In this document: positions 30,669 through 39,018 of the stretch, piece after piece
Layout: each line of letters begins with the position of its first letter
Position numbering within the stretch: position 1 is the stretch's first letter
NCBI GenBank assembly: GCA_004552445.1
Contig: SFOJ01000007.1
Span: 1-64,000, forward strand
Source of the DNA: Mollicutes bacterium
GTDB lineage: Bacteria; Bacillota_I; Bacilli_A; RF39; UBA660
DNA: 64,000 bases
Reading direction: 5' to 3'
The notes under the pieces: generated by a model
What the model was told of the DNA's origin: nothing
Database searches by the model: none
The model's input: the letters and a program-made list of their open reading frames with translations, nothing else
Made by a program: the position numbers and the translations under genes

Positions 30669-32198
30669 ATGTATAGTAGATATGCAATAGACAATACGAT
30701 TTTTAAAATAGCCATTTATATAAGACTATCTCGTGAAGATGGTGATGATATGGAATCAGAAAGTGTCACTAATCAAAGAAGTTTATTAATTGGTTATTTA
30801 AAAGCACAACGCCCAGAGTTTAAGAGAATGTTAAATGACATTGAAAATGGAAAAATAAACATGGTTATTACTAAAGATTTATCAAGATTAGGTCGTGACC
30901 ATATAATGACTGGTTATTATGTTGAAACATTTTTCCCAGAAAACGATGTTAGATATGTTGCCGTAAACGATGATATAGATACTTTTTTTGAAACAAGTGG
31001 CTCTGATATGATGCCATTTAGATTAAGTATGAATGATATGTATGCAAAAGATATTTCTAAAAAAGTTCGTTCAAACTTACTTCAAATGAAAAAAGATGGA
31101 AAGTTTTGTGGAAGTTCTGCACCTTATGGTTATATGAGAGATCCTTTAGACAAACACAAACTAGTACCTGATCCAGAAACTGCTCCTGTAGTAAAAAGAA
31201 TTTTTGATTTATATGTTGCAGGTTATGGTAGCTCACAAATTGCTGAAATACTAACAAGAGAAGAATTACCAACACCAGTTATGTATAAATACTCTGATTC
31301 AAAATTAAATAGATTTGACCATCCTGAAATATGGAAACACACATCTGTCAGTAATATCATCAAAAATAGAGTTTATATTGGAGATTTAATTCAACACAGA
31401 TTTCAAAAAGTGAATTATAAGATTAAGAAAAGAAAAAGTGTTCCTGAAAGTGAATGGTGTATTAAAGAAAATGCACACGAACCACTTGTAGATAGGAAAA
31501 CATTTGAAATCGCACAATCTATTAAAGATTCATCAAATAATTATAATCCTGAACGAAGAAATGTTGATTATGTTTTATCTGATTTAGTATTTTGTAAAGA
31601 TTGTGGTGCTAGAATGAGTATTAGTTATGATAAGAAAAGAGATAGAGTCACAATGAATTGTAATAACTATCGTAAGTTTAGTAAGTATGATATATGCTTT
31701 TCTCACTATATTAACTATACAAAACTAGAAAACACAGTCTATGACAAGTTAAGTACTATGGCTAATCAATATATTAATGATAAAGAAGAATTTGAAAATA
31801 TTATTAAAAGCCAATATGTTGATCCAAAAGCAGATAAACTAAAAAAGATAGAAGAATTAAATCATACAATAAATGATTTAAAAAGAAAACAAGACTCTTT
31901 ATATGATGATAAATTTAATAATGTTATAAGTGTAGAAACTTATCAAAGATTATTTAATGCTACTGAAGAAGATATTAAAACTGCAAAAGATAAACTAGAA
32001 CAATTACAAAATGAAATATCTAGTATTAATGATGATTCTTCTTGTTATGTAGAATATTTAGATATTATTAAAAGTTTTCTAGATATGAAAAATCCAACAA
32101 GAGAAATCATGAATAGATTAATAGATAAAATATATGTAACGAAAGATAAAAAACTAGAAATTCATTATAGAATTAAAAAAAGTGAAGTATTAATATAG
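30669..32198 (+). CDS. Large serine recombinase of the spoIVA element, catalytic domain shortened
   Basis: 509 residues. The resolvase domain has the nucleophile Ser21 in YIRLSREDG and the Arg pair in ITKDLSRLGRDHI. The recombinase domain follows with DISKKVRSNL, APYGYMRDP and KRIFDLYVAGYGSSQIAEIL, then a zinc ribbon (CKDCGARM ... MNCNNYRKFSKYDICFSHYI) and a coiled coil. Between YLK (to residue 45) and RPEFKRML (from 48) only two residues remain, where relatives have about 21, including the conserved YVDDGxSGTxF strand and loop. This in-frame loss should damage the catalytic fold. The recombinase ends 71 bases from attR and reads towards it. Confidence 0.92.
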   Translation: MYSRYAIDNTIFKIAIYIRLSREDGDDMESESVTNQRSLLIGYLKAQRPEFKRMLNDIENGKINMVITKDLSRLGRDHIMTGYYVETFFPENDVRYVAVNDDIDTFFETSGSDMMPFRLSMNDMYAKDISKKVRSNLLQMKKDGKFCGSSAPYGYMRDPLDKHKLVPDPETAPVVKRIFDLYVAGYGSSQIAEILTREELPTPVMYKYSDSKLNRFDHPEIWKHTSVSNIIKNRVYIGDLIQHRFQKVNYKIKKRKSVPESEWCIKENAHEPLVDRKTFEIAQSIKDSSNNYNPERRNVDYVLSDLVFCKDCGARMSISYDKKRDRVTMNCNNYRKFSKYDICFSHYINYTKLENTVYDKLSTMANQYINDKEEFENIIKSQYVDPKADKLKKIEELNHTINDLKRKQDSLYDDKFNNVISVETYQRLFNATEEDIKTAKDKLEQLQNEISSINDDSSCYVEYLDIIKSFLDMKNPTREIMNRLIDKIYVTKDKKLEIHYRIKKSEVLI

Positions 32199-32210
32199 GT
32201 AAAAATACGA

Positions 32211-32230
32211 GTTGCTTCCAAGCAATTTTT
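32211..32230 (+). terminator. Terminator after the recombinase
   Basis: TTGCTT (32212-32217) pairs with AAGCAA (32220-32225), then TTTTT. Confidence 0.65.
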
Positions 32231-32243
32231 AAAAATAAAATTA

Positions 32244-32276
32244 GGTATCACAAAAACAGGTCATACTGGTTTAGTG
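32244..32276 (+). other. Right attachment site (attR) of the spoIVA element
   Basis: GGTATCAC (32244-32251) is the outer arm. The crossover TGG is at 32267-32269, and spoIVA coding sequence resumes at 32270 in the codon register left at 19820. Confidence 0.85.
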
Positions 32277-33379
32277 AAGAACTTCCATTTGTAGAAGCTG
32301 CTGAAATTGGAACAGAGAAAGTTATTAAAGATCATGCTACTATAGGAATAGTGGTAACTACTGATGGAAGTATATTAGACTTACCTAGAAGTAATTATGT
32401 ACAAGCTGAAGATAAGGTTATAAATGAACTTAAAAGTATTAATAAGCCATTTATAGTCATTATGAATAGTGCTCATCCAATGTCTAATGAAACTATTAGT
32501 ATGAGTGAAGCTTTAAAAGAAAAATACGGTGTACCAGTAATACCAATTAGTGTTGAAAATATGACTGAAAGAGATATTACTGAAATATTAAAAGAAGCTT
32601 TATATGAGTTTCCAGTTGATCATATAGAGTTTAATATACCTGATTGGGTAGGAGTATTAAAAAGTGATCATCCTTTAAAGCAAAAGTTTATTACTAAAAT
32701 GAAAGATTCTATTGTTAATGTTGATAAACTAAGAGATGTTGAAAATATTAATTTAAATCTTGAAGATAATAGTGAAATTACTAAAGCATATATTTCTAAA
32801 CTTGATACTGAAAACTCTGAAGTAACTATTACTATGGAAGCAAGTGATGAACTATTTAATGAAATATTAAAAAGTGTTGTTGGAACTTCTGTTAATAGTA
32901 AAGGAGATTTATTAAAAGTATTTCAAGATGTTAGTGAGGGAAGAAGTGAATATGAAAGCATAAAAGGTGCTTTAAAACAAGTGTATCAAACTGGATATGG
33001 TATAGTTCTTCCTAGAATTACGGATATGAAGCTTGATAAACCTGAAATTATAAAACAAGGTGGAAGATTTGGAATTAAACTTAAAGCTAAAGCATCAAGT
33101 GTACATATGATTAAAGTTGATGTAGAAAGTAGTTTTGAACCTATTATAGGAAGTGAAATACAAAGTAAAGAATTAATAGACTATATAATGAAAGATAATG
33201 AAGATCCAGAAAAAATATGGAAAAGTGAGATATTTGGAAGAAGTCTTAGTGAAATAGTTCAAGAGGGTATTCAAGCTAAGTTATCATTGCTCCCAGATTC
33301 TGCTAAATATAAATTATCTCAAACTATAACTAAGATGGTTAATAAAGGAAGTAATAATTTAATAGCTATAGTATTATGA
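32270..33379 (+). CDS. spoIVA: SpoIVA, middle and C-terminal part (gene interrupted)
   Basis: From 32270 the frame reads FSEELPFVEAAEIGTEKVI, then IGIVVTTDGSILDLPRSNYV, GVLKSDHPLKQKFI, SVHMIKVDVESSFEPIIG, EIFGRSLSEIVQEGIQ and the terminal GSNNLIAIVL, all hallmarks of SpoIVA. 369 residues. There is no start codon with a ribosome site at its beginning (the first ATG, 32351, is internal), so in the present arrangement it is not expected to be translated. The C-terminus is the region that targets SpoIVA to the forespore through SpoVM. The frame is free of stops and frameshifts, so this part of the gene has not decayed. Confidence 0.93.
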   Translation, partial: FSEELPFVEAAEIGTEKVIKDHATIGIVVTTDGSILDLPRSNYVQAEDKVINELKSINKPFIVIMNSAHPMSNETISMSEALKEKYGVPVIPISVENMTERDITEILKEALYEFPVDHIEFNIPDWVGVLKSDHPLKQKFITKMKDSIVNVDKLRDVENINLNLEDNSEITKAYISKLDTENSEVTITMEASDELFNEILKSVVGTSVNSKGDLLKVFQDVSEGRSEYESIKGALKQVYQTGYGIVLPRITDMKLDKPEIIKQGGRFGIKLKAKASSVHMIKVDVESSFEPIIGSEIQSKELIDYIMKDNEDPEKIWKSEIFGRSLSEIVQEGIQAKLSLLPDSAKYKLSQTITKMVNKGSNNLIAIVL

Positions 33380-33398
33380 CACTCATGTGAGTGTTTTT
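33379..33398 (+). terminator. Terminator after spoIVA
   Basis: ACACTCA pairs with TGAGTGT, followed by TTTT. Confidence 0.75.
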
Positions 33399-33426
33399 AA
33401 TTTATGTATATTTTATTTAATAAATT

Positions 33427-33435
33427 TGATATAAT
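33427..33435 (+). promoter_or_regulatory. Extended -10 promoter for the membrane protein gene
   Basis: TGA followed by TATAAT (33430-33435), 24 bases before the ATG, weak -35. Confidence 0.55.
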
Positions 33436-33459
33436 GGTTAATATAAGGAGATAATAAAT

Positions 33460-34026
33460 ATGAATGAAAATACTAATTCAAATAATACTGAACCTATTTT
33501 ACCTCAAGGAGACGCATCTAATACTCCTATAAATACACCAAAAACTTCTATTCCAACACCTGTGATTGATACAAAAAATACACCTCCTGCAGCGCCAAAA
33601 GTTTCTCAAACAATTACTGAAACTCCTCTTGTTCATGGAAGAAATGATGATAGTGAAGTAATTCAAACACCAATTGAAAATGTTATGCCACAAACACTAA
33701 TTAATGAAACAAAAAATGAAAATACAAATCAAGAGAAACCTAAAAAGAAGTATCATTTTTTGAAATCTCTTTTTAGTTTGATTATTACAGTTATATTCTT
33801 TGGATGGATTTGTATACTTGGTTATGATTTTTATAATATCACTAATAAAAATGATCCAAAATTTTGTATACAAAAAGGTACTATAGAAAATGATGATGGT
33901 ACTGTTGAATGGTGTTTAGGTGCTGGTTATAGAACATATTATTATGATTATGATGAATATGAAGCTTATGAATTTGGTCCTTTTTGGCAAAAAGTTAAAA
34001 CTTTAGAAGAAATTAAAAATAAATAA
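33460..34026 (+). CDS. Membrane protein with Pro/Thr-rich cytoplasmic tail
   Basis: 188 residues. Residues 1-95 are a low-complexity Asn/Thr/Pro-rich region (for example TPINTPKTSIPTPVI). A basic stretch KPKKKYHF and one membrane segment (SLFSLIITVIFFGWICILGY) lie near 100-125. A short outside domain contains two Cys (KFCIQKG, VEWCLG) and a Tyr/Asp-rich stretch YRTYYYDYDEYEAYEF. Family unknown. AAGGAG ribosome site. It is the first gene after spoIVA and has its own promoter. Confidence 0.65.
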   Translation: MNENTNSNNTEPILPQGDASNTPINTPKTSIPTPVIDTKNTPPAAPKVSQTITETPLVHGRNDDSEVIQTPIENVMPQTLINETKNENTNQEKPKKKYHFLKSLFSLIITVIFFGWICILGYDFYNITNKNDPKFCIQKGTIENDDGTVEWCLGAGYRTYYYDYDEYEAYEFGPFWQKVKTLEEIKNK

Positions 34027-34086
34027 TTTCTTCTTTTTTAAAGTGTTTAAAACATTTATTTTCTAAAATATAATTAGGAGGTATAT

Positions 34087-34275
34087 ATGTATAAATATTT
34101 TAAATCATATGAGTTAGGATTTATAGAAGGTATAAAAGATGCTTTAAAAGAAGAAAATAAAAAATTTAAAAAAATAAATGAATTAGATATCATGTCAAAA
34201 CTTTATGATGTTGGATATATTAATGGTTATATAAAATGTATAAATTATCTTAAAAAACAATCTTTAAATTATTAG
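34087..34275 (+). CDS. Small uncharacterised protein
   Basis: 62 residues behind TTAGGAGG at a good distance. Predicted helical with aromatic residues (YFKSYELGFIEGIKDALKEEN ... GYINGYIKCINYL). The repeated GFIEG/GYINGY pattern suggests two similar helices. No family recognised. Confidence 0.55.
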   Translation: MYKYFKSYELGFIEGIKDALKEENKKFKKINELDIMSKLYDVGYINGYIKCINYLKKQSLNY

Positions 34276-34314
34276 AATAATAGTGTATAATAATATTATA
34301 ATCGAGGTGAATAG

Positions 34315-34782
34315 ATGAAAAACGGTTTTACACTAGTTGAATTATTGGTTGTTATTGTAATTACTGTTACTATAAGTACTGGTTCAGCTATGCTTTTCGG
34401 TAAGAGTAACTCTGATACTAATGAAGAAGATTTAAGGGGTAAATATCGTGAAATGCAAAGGGCTGCGATTATATATACAGATTTAAATGATAGTTGGAGA
34501 AATACATTAAATGAAACTGGAGAAGTTAGCGTTAAATTAGGTGAACTTCAAAGTACTAATTATGTTTCTAAAGATTTTTCTAACACAGTTACAAAAGAAA
34601 TTTTTCCAAGTAATTATATTATAAGATTATATATTGCTTCATCAGGTGATAATCAATATTTAGATTCATGTGTTGTTAGATATTCTGGTGGACAAGAAAT
34701 TTGTATTGCAAATAGTAGAGGATATGATTGTGGCTGTTGTGATAGCCCAATATCTTCATTTAATAAAGCATGTAATAATTAG
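34315..34782 (+). CDS. Type IV pilin-like (pseudopilin) protein
   Basis: 155 residues. The N-terminus MKNGFTLVELLVVIVITVTIS is a class III prepilin signal: cleavage after Gly4, Phe at +1 and Glu at +5, followed by the hydrophobic spine. The globular part ends in a Cys-rich tail (SRGYDCGCCDSPISSFNKACNN). Processing needs a prepilin peptidase, not seen in this window. Ribosome site GAGGTGA. The TasA-like surface gene follows 15 bases later, suggesting one operon. Confidence 0.85.
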   Translation: MKNGFTLVELLVVIVITVTISTGSAMLFGKSNSDTNEEDLRGKYREMQRAAIIYTDLNDSWRNTLNETGEVSVKLGELQSTNYVSKDFSNTVTKEIFPSNYIIRLYIASSGDNQYLDSCVVRYSGGQEICIANSRGYDCGCCDSPISSFNKACNN

Positions 34783-34797
34783 ATAGAGGATGATATA

Positions 34798-35979
34798 ATG
34801 AAAATTAAGAAAAAGTATTTAATTTTAATGGTTTTAACTTTACTAGTTAGTGTAGGAACATTTACATATGCTTATTTTGCGGGCACTATATTAAATGATG
34901 GGGTTAATACTACTAAAGTGACGACTGGTAGCATTAATATTAATATATCAGATACTAGTGTTGTTGCTACTGATGTTAAACCTTTAATAACAGAATTAGA
35001 TACTAGTGAAAATAGTAATCAATTTGTTTATGAACAAGCATCTTTTGTTAAAAAATTTACTATTAGTAATGATACTGATTCATTGAATGTATGTACTGGT
35101 TTATATCTAAAAATTAATAGTATTGATTCACCACTTGTAAGTCAATATTTTAGATATAAAATTGTTCAAGATGATACTGGAACTTCTATAGAAGGCGACT
35201 TTAGTAATGCTAGTATACAAGAAGATACATTTTTAGGTTCTTTATATTTCTTTAGTAGTGGAGAATCTAAATCATATACTATGTATATATGGATAGAATA
35301 TGCTGATAGTGTTGCTCAAACTAGTATGTTAAATAAAACTATGAATGCAACTTTATATGTTAAAGCAGTTGATTGTAAGTTAAAAGAAAATTGTGATACT
35401 AGAACTACTTATAGTATTAATTATAAATTAAATGGTGGTAGTGGTTGCTATAAGACTTCTATTAATGCAAATAGTACATTAGGTTCTATTTGTGAACCAT
35501 ATAGAGATGGATACAATTTTGTTGGTTGGTATAGTGATGCAAAATTATCAACTGAGGCTAATATAAGCAGTTCTAGGGTTATTAGTGATGATGTTATGTT
35601 CTATGCTAAGTGGCAAAAAGATAGTTCCGGTGGTTCAACTACTACAATGGAAGCTCCAACGTTAACTTGTGTTATTGGAAAAATAAGTCAGACTGCTGAA
35701 GTTTATTTTAATATGGTTTCAATTAATGCTAATTTGAGTGTTCAAACTGGTAGTACTACTAAATATTGTATTAATTCTTCTAATGATAATTCAACTTGTA
35801 AATGGGTTAATTATAGAACTGGTGTAATAGGTAATAATCCAAATACTGCAAATTTTCAATTACCTACAACTAGAAATTATTATGGATGGATAAAAGATGG
35901 AGATGTTATATCTAAAGTAGGTAGTGTTACTTGTCCTGTTGATACTGTATCTGGTGGTAGTGGTACTACTGATATGTAG
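34798..35979 (+). CDS. Secreted TasA/SipW-substrate-like protein with InlB-type repeat
   Basis: 393 residues. The N-terminus LILMVLTLLVSVGTFTYAYF is the SipW-type signal also seen in TasA/CalY-family fibre proteins. A beta-rich domain (30-195) contains KFTISNDTDSLNV. Residues about 208-272 form one Listeria-Bacteroides (InlB B-type) repeat: INYKLNGGSG ... GYNFVGWYSDAKL ... MFYAKWQK. A Gly/Ser/Thr linker and a further domain with Cys follow. It is likely surface-exposed. A signal-peptidase-like gene is 16 kb away in the window but appears inactive. Confidence 0.75.
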   Translation: MKIKKKYLILMVLTLLVSVGTFTYAYFAGTILNDGVNTTKVTTGSININISDTSVVATDVKPLITELDTSENSNQFVYEQASFVKKFTISNDTDSLNVCTGLYLKINSIDSPLVSQYFRYKIVQDDTGTSIEGDFSNASIQEDTFLGSLYFFSSGESKSYTMYIWIEYADSVAQTSMLNKTMNATLYVKAVDCKLKENCDTRTTYSINYKLNGGSGCYKTSINANSTLGSICEPYRDGYNFVGWYSDAKLSTEANISSSRVISDDVMFYAKWQKDSSGGSTTTMEAPTLTCVIGKISQTAEVYFNMVSINANLSVQTGSTTKYCINSSNDNSTCKWVNYRTGVIGNNPNTANFQLPTTRNYYGWIKDGDVISKVGSVTCPVDTVSGGSGTTDM

Positions 35980-36000
35980 AAGCTTTTATAGCTTCTTTTA
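35978..36000 (+). terminator. Terminator after the surface protein operon
   Basis: AGAAGCT (35978-35984) pairs with AGCTTCT (35990-35996), followed by TTT. Confidence 0.7.
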
Positions 36001-36028
36001 ATTTATACAAAAATTTGTTTGTAAAATA

Positions 36029-36057
36029 TTGACTTTTTAAAATAAATTCATTATATT
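36029..36057 (+). promoter_or_regulatory. Sigma-A promoter of uvrA
   Basis: TTGACT (36029-36034), 17 bp, TATATT (36052-36057). I saw no LexA (SOS) box nearby. Confidence 0.65.
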
Positions 36058-36117
36058 ATTACTTGTGTATTAGTATATGAACAAATGTTTATGTTAATAA
36101 TATAATGAGGTGGAACA

Positions 36118-38931
36118 ATGGATAAGATAGTTATAAAGAATGCTCGTGAAAATAATTTAAAAAATATAAATTTAGAACTTCCTAAAAATAAATTAATAGT
36201 TATGACTGGTGTATCTGGAAGTGGTAAGAGTAGTCTTGCTTTTGATACTATATATGCTGAAGGTCAAAGACGTTATGTTGAGAGCCTTAGTGCTTATGCT
36301 CGACAATTTTTAGGAAATATGAATAAACCAGAAGTTGATTCTATTGAAGGGCTTAGTCCAAGTATTAGTATTGACCAAAAATCTACTAATAAGAATCCTA
36401 GAAGTACAGTTGGTACTATTACAGAAATTTATGATTATTTAAGACTTTTGTTTGCTCGCGTTGGTACTCCTTATTGTCCTAAACATAATATTCCAGTAAC
36501 GGAACAAAGCATAGAAGAAATGACTAATAAAGTTCTTGAATATAAAGTTGGAACTAGAATAGAAATAATGGCACCTGTAATTCATGGTGAAAAAGGTACT
36601 CAAAAGGATTTATTAGAAGAACTTCGTAAAGAAGGTTTTGTAAGAGCTAGGATAGATAATGAAGTAAGAGATTTAAATGATGATATAGTTCTTGAAAAGA
36701 ATAATAAACATAATATTGATGTTATAATTGATAGAATAGTTATTAAGGAAGACTCTAGAAGTAGAATATTTGAGAGTATTGAAACATCTACTAAGATGGC
36801 TAATGGTAAAGTTGTAATTAATATTCTTGGTGATAAAGAGATTGTTATGAGTGAAAATTATGCTTGTCCTTTGTGTGATTTTAGCATTCCTGAACTTGAA
36901 CCTAGATTATTTTCATTTAATAGTCCTTATGGTGCTTGTCCTGTATGTAAAGGCCTTGGTGTTAATTTACATATTGATGAAGATATATTAATTCCTGATA
37001 AAAATTTATCTATTATGGATGGAGCTATTGCTTCTTTTCAAAGTGGAGAAACTTTAAATATAGCATTTAAAAAACTTGCATTAGTAGCTAAACATTATAA
37101 TATTGATTTATATAAACCTATTAAGAATTTAACTCGTGAAGAACTTAATATTATATTATATAAAAGTCCTGATAAATTGGATTTATCTTTAACTACTAGA
37201 AGTGGTAGTGTTTTAAAGAGTTATGACTATTTTGAGGGAATAATTACAAATTTAGAAAGACGATATATGGAGACTACTAGTCCATCTATAAGAGATTGGA
37301 TTGAAAGATATATGACAGAGCTACCTTGTCCTAATTGTCATCAAACAAGACTTAGGGATGAGGCATTAAGTGTAAGAATAAATAATAAAAATATATATGA
37401 AGTGACTAATATGAGTATTAGGGATTTACTTATATGGTTTGATAAACTTAAATTTACTAAAGAACAAACTGAGGTATCATTTTTAGTAGTTAAAGAAATT
37501 AAGGAAAGACTTACTTTCTTAAAAAATGTTGGTTTAGAGTATTTAACTTTGTCTCGTGAAGCTGCAACTTTAAGTGGTGGTGAGGCTCAAAGAATTAGAC
37601 TTGCTACTCAAATAGGTAGTAGACTTTCTGGTATTTTGTATGTACTTGATGAACCTAGTATTGGTCTTCATCAAAGAGATAATGCTAAATTAATAAATTC
37701 ATTAAAAGAGATGAGGGATTTAGGAAATACTTTAATAGTAGTAGAACATGATACAGATACTATGCTTGCTTCTGATTATTTAGTTGATATTGGACCTAAA
37801 GCAGGTAATGAGGGTGGATATTTAGTTGCTTGTGGTACTCCAGAAGAAGTTATGAAAAATGATAATTCATTAACTGGCAGATACTTAAGTGGTAAAGAAG
37901 TAATTGAAGTTCCTAAAAAAAGAAGAAGTGGAAATGGTAAATCTATTAAAATAACTGGATGTAAAGAGAATAATTTGAAAAATATTAATGTTGAATTTCC
38001 ACTTGGTAAATTTATATGTGTTACTGGTGTGTCTGGAAGTGGTAAGAGTACTTTGGTAAACGAAATATTATGTAAAGCTTTATCTAGTAAGATAAATCGT
38101 TCTAAAGATAAACCTGGTAAATTTAAAGATATTAAGGGAATAGAGAATGTTGATAAAATAGTAAATATTACACAAGATCCAATAGGTAGAACACCTCGTA
38201 GTAATCCTGCAACTTATACTGGAGTTTTTGATGCGATAAGAGATGTTTTTGCTGAAACGAAAGAATCTAAAATACATGGTTATGATAAAAGCAGATTTAG
38301 TTTTAATGTTAAAGGTGGAAGATGTGAAGCATGTTCTGGAGATGGAGTTAAAAAGATTGAAATGCATTTTTTACCTGATGTGTATGTCCCATGTGATGTA
38401 TGTAATGCTACTAGATATAATAAAGAAACATTGAAAATTAAATTTAAAGGTCTTAATATATCTGAAGTATTAGATACTCGTGTTAGTGATGCATTAAAAG
38501 TATTTGAAAATGTTCCTAAAGTATATAAGACACTAAAAATAATGGAAGAAGTTGGACTTGGATATGTTGCCCTTGGTCAAAACGCTGTTACATTGTCTGG
38601 AGGTGAAGCTTCTCGTGTAAAACTTGCCAAAGAACTTCAAAAGAAACCTACTGGTAAGAGCGTATTTATACTTGATGAACCTTCTACTGGACTTCATCAA
38701 GATGATATCAAAAAATTACTTGTTATACTTAATAGGATAGTTGATAATGGTGATACTGTTATAGTTATTGAACATAATCTTGATATAATTAAGCAAGCTG
38801 ATTATATTATTGATTTAGGACCTGAAGGTGGAGATTTTGGTGGTACTATTGTAGCTAAAGGAACTCCTGAAGAAATTGTTAAAGTCAAAGAATCTTATAC
38901 TGGTGAGTATTTAAAAGATTATTTAAAATAA
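36118..38931 (+). CDS. uvrA: Excinuclease ABC subunit A
   Basis: 937 residues, full length. Two ABC ATPase modules: Walker A GVSGSGKSSLAFDT (near 31) and GVSGSGKSTLVNE (near 640), signatures LSGGEAQRIRL and LSGGEASRVKL. Zinc modules CPLCDFSIPELEP ... CPVCKGLG and CEACSGDG ... CDVCNATRY. UvrA finds bulky DNA lesions and loads UvrB. The usual partner uvrB is not in the window. GAGGTGG precedes the ATG and a good promoter is 60 bases upstream. Confidence 0.98.
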   Translation: MDKIVIKNARENNLKNINLELPKNKLIVMTGVSGSGKSSLAFDTIYAEGQRRYVESLSAYARQFLGNMNKPEVDSIEGLSPSISIDQKSTNKNPRSTVGTITEIYDYLRLLFARVGTPYCPKHNIPVTEQSIEEMTNKVLEYKVGTRIEIMAPVIHGEKGTQKDLLEELRKEGFVRARIDNEVRDLNDDIVLEKNNKHNIDVIIDRIVIKEDSRSRIFESIETSTKMANGKVVINILGDKEIVMSENYACPLCDFSIPELEPRLFSFNSPYGACPVCKGLGVNLHIDEDILIPDKNLSIMDGAIASFQSGETLNIAFKKLALVAKHYNIDLYKPIKNLTREELNIILYKSPDKLDLSLTTRSGSVLKSYDYFEGIITNLERRYMETTSPSIRDWIERYMTELPCPNCHQTRLRDEALSVRINNKNIYEVTNMSIRDLLIWFDKLKFTKEQTEVSFLVVKEIKERLTFLKNVGLEYLTLSREAATLSGGEAQRIRLATQIGSRLSGILYVLDEPSIGLHQRDNAKLINSLKEMRDLGNTLIVVEHDTDTMLASDYLVDIGPKAGNEGGYLVACGTPEEVMKNDNSLTGRYLSGKEVIEVPKKRRSGNGKSIKITGCKENNLKNINVEFPLGKFICVTGVSGSGKSTLVNEILCKALSSKINRSKDKPGKFKDIKGIENVDKIVNITQDPIGRTPRSNPATYTGVFDAIRDVFAETKESKIHGYDKSRFSFNVKGGRCEACSGDGVKKIEMHFLPDVYVPCDVCNATRYNKETLKIKFKGLNISEVLDTRVSDALKVFENVPKVYKTLKIMEEVGLGYVALGQNAVTLSGGEASRVKLAKELQKKPTGKSVFILDEPSTGLHQDDIKKLLVILNRIVDNGDTVIVIEHNLDIIKQADYIIDLGPEGGDFGGTIVAKGTPEEIVKVKESYTGEYLKDYLK

Positions 38932-38955
38932 AAGGAAGTATTTACTTCCTTTTAA
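38930..38955 (+). terminator. Terminator after uvrA
   Basis: AAAAGGAAGTA pairs with TACTTCCTTTT around a two-base gap, A/T-rich flanks. Confidence 0.75.
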
Positions 38956-38987
38956 ATTTATTTTATATATATAAAATAATATAAATA

Positions 38988-38996
38988 TGTTATAAT
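38988..38996 (+). promoter_or_regulatory. Extended -10 promoter of mscS
   Basis: TGT then TATAAT (38991-38996), 22 bases before the ATG. Confidence 0.55.
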
Positions 38997-39018
38997 TTAT
39001 ATTGATAGGAGTAGATAT

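Larger units (their letters stand above)
19821..32269 (+). mobile_element. 12.4-kb integrative mobilizable element inserted in spoIVA
   Basis: Bounded by TGG at both ends, inserted in codon register, with a serine recombinase at the right end reading towards attR. Cargo in order: a HhH glycosylase-like gene, MobV relaxase, IS110 remnant, membrane-bound HTH regulator, two thioredoxin-like membrane proteins, cadC, cadA, an oriT-like region, a small membrane protein and XRE repressor (minus strand), two winged-helix proteins, an SSB-like protein, small ORFs and the recombinase. It has a relaxase and oriT but no type IV secretion genes, so it would need a helper for transfer. Confidence 0.88.

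Noticed and set aside
32351..33379. Independent gene starting at ATG 32351
   Set aside because: The SpoIVA similarity begins upstream at 32270 and there is no ribosome site; it is the 3' part of the split gene.
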